A stretch of 64,000 nucleotides of DNA from Thamnidium elegans (taxonomy: Eukaryota > Mucoromycota > Mucoromycetes > Mucorales > Mucoraceae), in contig JAIXMG010000005.1 of the NCBI GenBank assembly GCA_025201345.1, positions 992,001 to 1,056,000 of the forward strand. Reading direction: 5' to 3'. Numbering within the stretch: the stretch's first letter is position 1; the number at the start of each line of letters is the position of its first letter. The position numbers and the translations under genes are program-made. The notes under the pieces were generated by a model. It worked only from the letters and a program-made list of their open reading frames with translations, was not told the origin of the DNA and made no database searches. Of this stretch, positions 57,959-64,000 are shown piece by piece.

Positions 57959-58758
57959 GAAAAATGAAGTTATTTGCACTTCTTGCCATACTCACAATAA
58001 ATGAAACCTTGACGTTTAATAGATTTATTCATATGCTAAAATATCTTTTAAAAAAACTAGTTAGTGCATTTCTGTTTTGAGAAAAAAAAAGCGTTCCTTT
58101 CGAGAAATATCGTCCAAACCATGTGTTAATTGATCATGAACCTCTGTTAACTATAATAATGAAATATGTTTCTAGAAAGTAGCTTATTTTCTTTATTAAA
58201 TATAGCGCCAAATATTACTCGTGAAAGCCGATCATACGCTATACACGTATTTAAATAGACAACAATAATGAGTTAATCGTATATAAAAACCCGAGGGAAG
58301 ATATAGAAGAAAGTTATTTCATGTTTTCCTTTTTACAAGTAAACTGTTCTATACATATAACAAAAACTAAAGATATTATATTACTAAAAACTATTAAAAA
58401 GAAAGTAACACAAATGGCAATTTGAGCTAGTACTGGTATATAAAACATAATTTTAGTAGAATGCAATTAAAGAAGTACAATGTACGATTACACAATGATG
58501 CTTTATATAGCGGTAATTAGTGTAATCTCACGATATTACTGTAAAGCATTTTTCTATTTATGATTTCTTTTTGTGTTTTTGGTTTATTTCAGAATGTGAT
58601 TTGCCTTACTTTTTGGAAAAAAAAAAGAGATAGGCAGTACCATTACACAATTGCATATCCCTTAAATGTTATAATAATTTACAAGAAAAAAAAGGCAACA
58701 AGATCATTTGTTTACTGAATTAAATATACATATTATTATTATTATTATAGGATTACAT
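57959..58758. other. Gene-free stretch 3' of the esterase gene
   Basis: No coding segment recognised. An ATT microsatellite (TATTATTATTATTATTATAG at 58730-58750) adjoins the stop codon of the esterase. Confidence 0.5.
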
Positions 58759-60114
58759 TCAAGTTGTTAAAGGAGTGGGAGAAACAGTGTCGGTAGTTAT
58801 GGTATATTCAGATAAGATCGTATTTGGCTTGTATTGAGCAGGCTTTGGAAATTCAACTTTATCAAACAAGTCAAAAGTATCGTCCAATTTTAAGTTGATT
58901 TCCGGTTCTGAGACATTGACAGAGATTATCTTTCCACTCAACTTATTATCTAAGGTTTCCTTAATAATAGAGCTAGCAGGAGAAGATGCGCTCAATTTAG
59001 CTTCATCAACAGCAGATACGACAAAATCCACAAACATTTCATCGTATTTATCAATCATGGCTTTATCCTTCTTCTTGATAATCTCATGGATCATGAACCA
59101 GTCATGAGCATAATGTTCTTGAAATAATTGAATATTATGTTTACCATCATCCTTTACCGCTTTCGAGAACTCCAAAATATCGTCACGCAATACTTCTTTA
59201 TCGCCTACAAACACCATCACATGTTTTGGTAAGAACCGTTCAAAGTTTTTACGAATATGATGTAATTTCATGATTGGTAAATCTTCAATATTTACATGAG
59301 GTAGCCCCAAATATTCCTTGTAGATCAATTTTCCTAATCCGGCGCTGACGATGTCTTTCTTTTCAAATAAGCGCCATGACTCTGAAGTAGTTTCAGCAGA
59401 GACGAGTGGGGAAGATAACAAGATACCGGCTGGTAATGGCATACTGAAATTCTCTCTTGGACTATCTAAATTGCCACCAAGAATACCAGGTGAGTATGTA
59501 CGCATTAATGTCTCTAAACAAAGTGCACCGCCTGCCGAGTCACCAGAAAATATAATTTTAGAGGGTGAGACACCAAGGTCTTTTGTAAGGTAGTCTAATG
59601 CTTTGGTACATTCATTTAAAGGACCAGGATACTTGTGTTTAGGTGCAAGACCTATAGTATATAAAATAATTTCATTAGTTTTTTTTTTAAAGAAAAATAA
59701 AAACTGAGTGTATGACTATTGTAACGTACCGTATTCAATTGACATGATACAAGCATATAAATTATATTTATTTTTAAGTAAGCGAAGCCAGGTAATGAAG
59801 GAATCCATATACATAGTACTATGACCTACTCTAAAGCCACCACCATGAATTTCAAAAATGACAATATCAGCTTTTTTCAATCTTTGGAGAGCAATATTAT
59901 CATCGCAACGAATCATTTCGGACATGATTAAAGAGCCTTTCCAATGCTCATTATCAAACTTGCGAATGAATCTCTTTTGGTCATTCAAAGGACGAGTGAG
60001 ATCCTTTACGATATTACGAGCAGCCTTGGGATGCATTGTAAGGGCAGTTCGTAATGTCTGTACAACCATGCCTGGAGGAGAACTTTTTTTGATGGCTAAA
60101 CGAATATCGTCCAT
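58759..60114 (-). CDS. Hormone-sensitive-lipase-type alpha/beta hydrolase (esterase/lipase)
   Basis: Two exons (60114-59730, 59651-58759) give 425 residues. Motifs are in the right order: IHGGGF (oxyanion hole, about residue 100), IIFSGDSAGGALC (nucleophile elbow GDSAG), a segment with FVGDKEVLRDD (probable catalytic Asp) and EHYAHDWF (catalytic His). This is the HSL/arylacetamide-deacetylase branch. Substrate, perhaps short- or medium-chain esters or sterol esters, cannot be told from sequence. The C-terminal ~90 residues after the His are acidic and not part of the core fold. There is no signal peptide at the chosen ATG, so cytosolic or lipid-droplet localisation is likely. The frame is open upstream but low complexity (long T/A run at 60158-60196). 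Confidence 0.88.
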
Positions 60115-60157
60115 TTTATGTTTTAAGAATAAGAAGAAAAGAAGTATAAAGACGGGG

Positions 60158-60198
<41 letters not shown>

Positions 60199-60647
60199 GA
60201 TGAAAAATATATAATGTTTTTTTAAAACAGACTTGAACAATACAAGATTACGCATATGATTTTCAAAAAAGTTCATTTTGTATTACATTCCCTTTTTTTT
60301 TTTTTTTTTGGTTAATAATAAATGAGTTTTGGCATTTAGTTTTTATACTCTTTTTTTTTTAAAAATGCGCTTGACAGTAAGGAACAGATTTTTTTAAAAT
60401 TTGTTGTCAAAAATAATAAACAAAGTACTTGCCGTTTACCGTAAAATAAAGAAAAAAGATGGATGAATTTACAACCTGTGAGAGTATTTTTATTTTTATT
60501 GACATTCTTTTTTAGTTTTAAAAACGTGCGTGTGAGATATTCAAATGCAAAAAAAAAAAACCATGTATATTTTAACTATATTTGGGTTTCTTTTTTTAAT
60601 TATTATACTTTATGTGGGGATTTTAAAAATGCACAGTCTAAGAAAGG
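60115..60647. other. Gene-free stretch with long T(n)A(n) tract
   Basis: Lies between the esterase start and the PHD-protein stop, both on the minus strand. It holds a ~30-T run followed by A6 at 60161-60196 and further T runs. It should contain the esterase promoter. Confidence 0.5.
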
Positions 60648-63218
60648 TTATACGGATGATGATGTAGCACCTTGTAGATCTTGTTTGGTTTCAGTAACAG
60701 AATGATTATCTACAGGTGGTTTGGTTTCTTCTAATGCGACAGTTGCTTCAATAGTAGGCACAGAAGGTGCAGTAACAATAGGTGTTGGTTGAGCGACTTG
60801 TTGAATAAGGTTTTGAGCTTGAACAGCAGGCATATTTTGAGAAGCAACAATAGGGTTTTGTGATGATTGGATAGAGTTAGATTGGACTACTATAGATGGT
60901 AATACATCGGCAGTACAATTAGGTTGTCCAACATTAGCATAGGGTGTGACAATAGGAGTAGATTCAATAGATACAGGTGGCACAATTTCTCTCATAGCTG
61001 ACTGCATAGATATATAATTATTATTGGTAGTATTATTAATAAAATTGGGTAAAATAGGAGTAGTGTTCACAGGAGTAATGTGATCTTTACTATTGTTGAT
61101 AGGAGGTTCAGCTCTTACTGCAGAAGATTGTTGCCAAGAAGATTGTATAAGAGGTAAATCTATTTTACCATTATTCATCAATGGATCTATCTTTTGTCTC
61201 TTTTGTCGAAGTTTTTCTTCTTCTTCGTCTACAATATCTATATCTACGAGGTCTTCGCATTTGTGACAGACAAAGTTAATATCGTCCAAGCTATTACTTT
61301 TTCCAATTTGACCTGATTTTTGAAGACAAATGATATGTTGCCAAACACTACACTTTTCACAGGCAATCATGGGAGTACCGTCATCCTATCAAATTATTGA
61401 TTTAATACATGCTATTATTATATATATTATGCAGCATTTATAGTTATATTTACCAAGTTTTTACCAGAAACACCACAAATGCAATCAAATTCCCAATTCT
61501 CATCATCCGGATTTTTTTGTTTAGGTTTTCTTCCTCTCTTCTTTTTAGGAATCGGATTACCATGTTCATCTAACTTTTCTTTCTTTGGTAAAGGATTACC
61601 ATCAGCATCGAACTTTTCCTTCTTTTTGTATTTTTTCTTTGGTTTTTCGGTTACGACCATTTTTAAATTTAATGTAGCGTTAGGTTCGGCTTCATTGATG
61701 ATCGTCTCTGGTTCCTGACTTTGTCCCTTCTCGCGCGCCAATGCTCTATACTCACGTTCCATAATACGTCTTTCACGTTCCAATAAACGAGCCTCTCTTG
61801 CTTTAGCTGCATTTTCCATCTCTTGTTGTTCCTTTTCTAAACTCTTTTGTTCAATTCTGTGAGAAGATCTAGATCTAGATTCGGGTTCAAAGCTAGAGGA
61901 CCTTTCAAGTGCTTCCAGCTCTTTAAACAAGATACGTGAACTTCTTTTACGGTGTAAGAGGGCTTCTTGTTTTTTAATTTCTCGTTCATGTTCTTCAAGA
62001 ACAGGTATGATTTTTGGTATCAAGTCGTTGACAAGCAAATTGTAAAATCTTTGCTCGTCCAAGTTTTTACTGTTGGCATATTTGGAAGGAAATTGCTCCC
62101 ATTCATATTTTGAAGCGCAAACCTTTTTTTTAAAAAAGAAGTTAGTTGTTATGCACTCTTTTTTTAATTTTTAATTTTTTTTTAATTTACCAGTTTCCAT
62201 GGAATCCATTCGCCTTCTTCTTCACTTTCTTCTTCTAGTTCTTGTTCAGCTTGTACATTATTTCTACGCGAGCTTCTACGTGCAGTTGGAGCAGCACGCT
62301 TCTTTTTATTAGATTTAGATTTCTTGGTGGCAGGCGGTTTCGGTGTTTCCTTGTATAATCTATTATCATCGAATAACCAAAATGTGCTTCCTTTCTTGTC
62401 AAAACCGATAGGGTCTACACGCCATTGTGCTGCATCTTCTTCGCTATCCAAGTGTTCTCTAAACTTTTCTGGTTCATCCAATTGCCACTTTTTTTTTTTA
62501 AAAAAAAAAGATAAATATACATGGTTACAAGTCAAAATATTTACGTGTATATGTACCTCGCAAAGCAAATGTAATAAGTGAACTCTTGCTTCTAAAGGTA
62601 AAGTGAAATAATTGACAGCATCTTTTTTAACTACTGTTGTTCCATCTTCGGTTAATTCTTCTTGTTCTTTGATAAAAGGATTTTGTTCTAGAGGTAATTT
62701 TTTTTCGAATTCTTTTGAAAAGTGCATTTGCCAAGTAGAAGATCTGTTTTTTTTTGTAAGAAGAGATATATCAGTATATATAAAATAAGGATATATTAAG
62801 TTTTGTTTTACGTTATAAAACGTTTTCCACTAGCAAGTCGTAACATTCTAACAATCAAGTCTTCTAATCGTATTCTTTCCGATGGTTCTAATATCATACG
62901 TTCAAGATCCTATAATGTAATTTTTTTAAAGTTATTTAATATAAACAAATTATGCAAAAAAAAAAAATCGTTGCACAATAATAAAAAAAAAACTTGTTGC
63001 CATTGTCAAATAGGAATATAGAAAGGAAAATAAAAACGAACAATTACCTCAGTTTCAAACACATAATCGTTTGCTTCCATGTTGCGTGAATAAACCAAGT
63101 CATGGTTTGTTATAGGCCAAGGTCGAAAGGCTGATTGGAATGTATGGAAGAATTGAGAAATGGAAGCAAACTCAATATTATTCCGCAATGTTAAAATGTC
63201 TGGTAAAGAATTATTCAT
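60648..63218 (-). CDS. DDT/WHIM-type PHD-finger chromatin protein
   Basis: Six exons (63218-63048, 62909-62812, 62743-62557, 62487-62191, 62122-61454, 61385-60648) give 719 residues. The N-terminus reads EFASISQFFHTFQSAFRPWP and LERMILEPSERIRLEDLIVR, a DDT-like helical module. It is followed by PLEARVHLLHLLCEWQLDEP and AAQWRVDPIGFDKKGSTFWL, WHIM-type signatures of ISWI-associated proteins (PIG.D..G..yW). Basic clusters (KKKRGRKPKQK, AT-hook-like GRKP) and a long charged helix follow. A PHD finger is formed across the last intron (CICG ... MIACEKCSVWQHIICL ... FVCHKCEDL). The C-terminus is Asn/Gln/Pro-rich. CECR2/Itc1-like chromatin remodeller subunits have comparable layouts; the exact orthologue is uncertain. 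The exon at 62487 follows a T(n)A(n) run, so that boundary may be one base off. Confidence 0.8.
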
Positions 63219-63534
63219 TTTTCTTGTTAAAACTGGTTTTTGGTTTTCTCTCTCTTTTTGTTTAAAAAAATATTTATAAAAGTCTAGTAAAAACAAAAAC
63301 AAAAAAAGGTTTGGTACTTTCTCAAGTTTTTTGTTGTTGTTGTTGTTGTTGTTATTCTTTTTTGTTAGTTTACAAATGATTAAAAAAAAAAAAAAAAAAT
63401 AGTAGATCTATTTTGTTTAGCCCTTGTTGTGTACGTGCGAGAAAAAAAAAAAGAAAAAAAAACGTTTTGAACTTCCGCGCATTTTCATTGTAAGGCCAAT
63501 CTCATTGGATTAGCGGTTTCCAAAGCGAGAGAAA
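63219..63534. other. Gene-free stretch between PHD-protein start and Fanzor-like stop
   Basis: Short intergenic region with a (TTG)n run (about 63331-63352) and A runs. It should contain the promoter of the PHD gene. No coding signal. Confidence 0.5.
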
Positions 63535-64000
63535 CTAAGGAACAAAACAAATTGACACATATCGGGTTGAGTGAGCGTACAAAAAAGGCAGGTTAGATAC
63601 AAAATGGGACGAGCCAACCGCATTCGAGGTGACGATTGATCTTTTAAAGACGTTTGGTCGACCTTGGCCATTCCAGATAGAACGAGCAATGGTAAGCATA
63701 TTCTTTGAGGTCATCACATCACAAATCAATATCTGATGGATAGGTGGTGATTTGCTATGGGTATCAGACTTCAAGTTTTCTATATCAGCGTTAAAACAAG
63801 AGCTGCATGTCTATAAAAAAATATTTTAGCCAAGATTGTACTAGTATATTATATGGACACTGCTATACTAACCTTGGACGTCCTAAATTCTTTGATACCC
63901 AAGAGCAACGATTCCCTAAAATTGGCGATAGAGCTTGTCGTTGGCCCCGTAACACAAGCCTCTAAACTTTGTCTGGCTCTTGTTCTTAGGCCCATCGCCA
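63535..64000 (-). pseudogene. Fanzor/TnpB-like (OrfB) endonuclease C-terminus, catalytic segment deleted
   Basis: The gene enters from beyond the right edge. Exon 64000-63873 reads RTRARQSLEACVTGPTTSS ... SLLLGIKEFRTSK. The intron 63811-63872 (GTTAGT ... TATAG) joins it in phase to TCSSCFNADIENLKSDTHSK. TSKTCSSC is the first zinc-ribbon CxxC of OrfB/TnpB/Fanzor proteins. The second half should be C..C...(W)NRD.(N)A..N: here PPIHQILICDVMTSKNMLTI reads straight from the first Cys to the SKNML helix. The second Cys and the NRD catalytic aspartate of RuvC-III are therefore missing, an in-frame loss of roughly a dozen residues. The tail RSIWNGQGRPNVFKR is also family-typical. Fanzor proteins are eukaryotic RNA-guided DNA endonucleases carried by transposons; this copy should be inactive. 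Confidence 0.72.

Overview
The window looks like nuclear DNA of a Mucoromycota (Mucorales-type) fungus. It is strongly AT-rich, almost every gene is cut by 50-100 nt GT-AG introns, and poly(A)/poly(T) tracts are everywhere. Several genes are typical of early-diverging filamentous fungi: a Mucor-type secreted chitin deacetylase, an SPX-ankyrin-GDPD Pho81 protein, tuberin (TSC2), a GPI-anchored cell-surface protein and a DUF8032-type protein. I rebuilt exon structures by hand from splice sites and reading phase, so each start, stop and junction is a reading of the sequence and not a transcript. Homopolymer counts may be off by one base.

Layout. 1-5.2 kb: a decayed gene at the left edge, a tandemly repeated block (2.5-3.9 kb) and the remains of a Fanzor/TnpB-like (OrfB) gene. 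5.3-7.8 kb: a Zrg17-like zinc transporter subunit and a small broken secreted-protein ORF. 7.9-11.2 kb: repeats. 11.2-18 kb: PLD6/Zucchini-like phospholipase D, a GPI protein, Rab2, and a Sos7-like kinetochore protein whose stop codon lies 5 bp from that of Rab2. 18.4-21.3 kb: a many-finger C2H2 gene split by a very AT-rich 1.1-kb insert that carries its own antisense ORF. 21.6-30 kb: an Hrp1-like RNA-binding protein and ribosomal protein uL14 sit between three related ~1-kb repeats (one inverted) and a nest of broken transposon ORFs. 30.5-36.2 kb: Pho81 and chitin deacetylase. 36.2-42.2 kb: a 6-kb gene-poor stretch with multi-exon gene relics. 42.2-55.3 kb, gene-dense: DUF8032 protein, a palindromic Tc1/mariner derivative, a Lys-rich basic protein, a stand-alone Gag-like capsid gene, mitochondrial rhomboid protease, cytochrome-b5 reductase and TSC2. 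55.4-58.7 kb: relics, a dispersed repeat, a 12-bp minisatellite and a ~54-nt poly(A) run. 58.8-64 kb: an HSL-type esterase, a PHD-finger chromatin protein and, at the right edge, a second Fanzor-like gene whose catalytic/zinc-ribbon segment is missing.

The housekeeping genes share no operon-like logic. They cover nutrient and growth signalling (Pho81, TSC2), trafficking (Rab2), zinc homeostasis, cell wall, lipid/redox metabolism, translation and RNA processing. The unusual content lies between them: two unrelated Fanzor-type RNA-guided-nuclease relics, a Gag gene without pol or LTRs, an AT-rich ORF nested antisense in a zinc-finger gene, and a recurrent T(n)A(n) palindrome signature.
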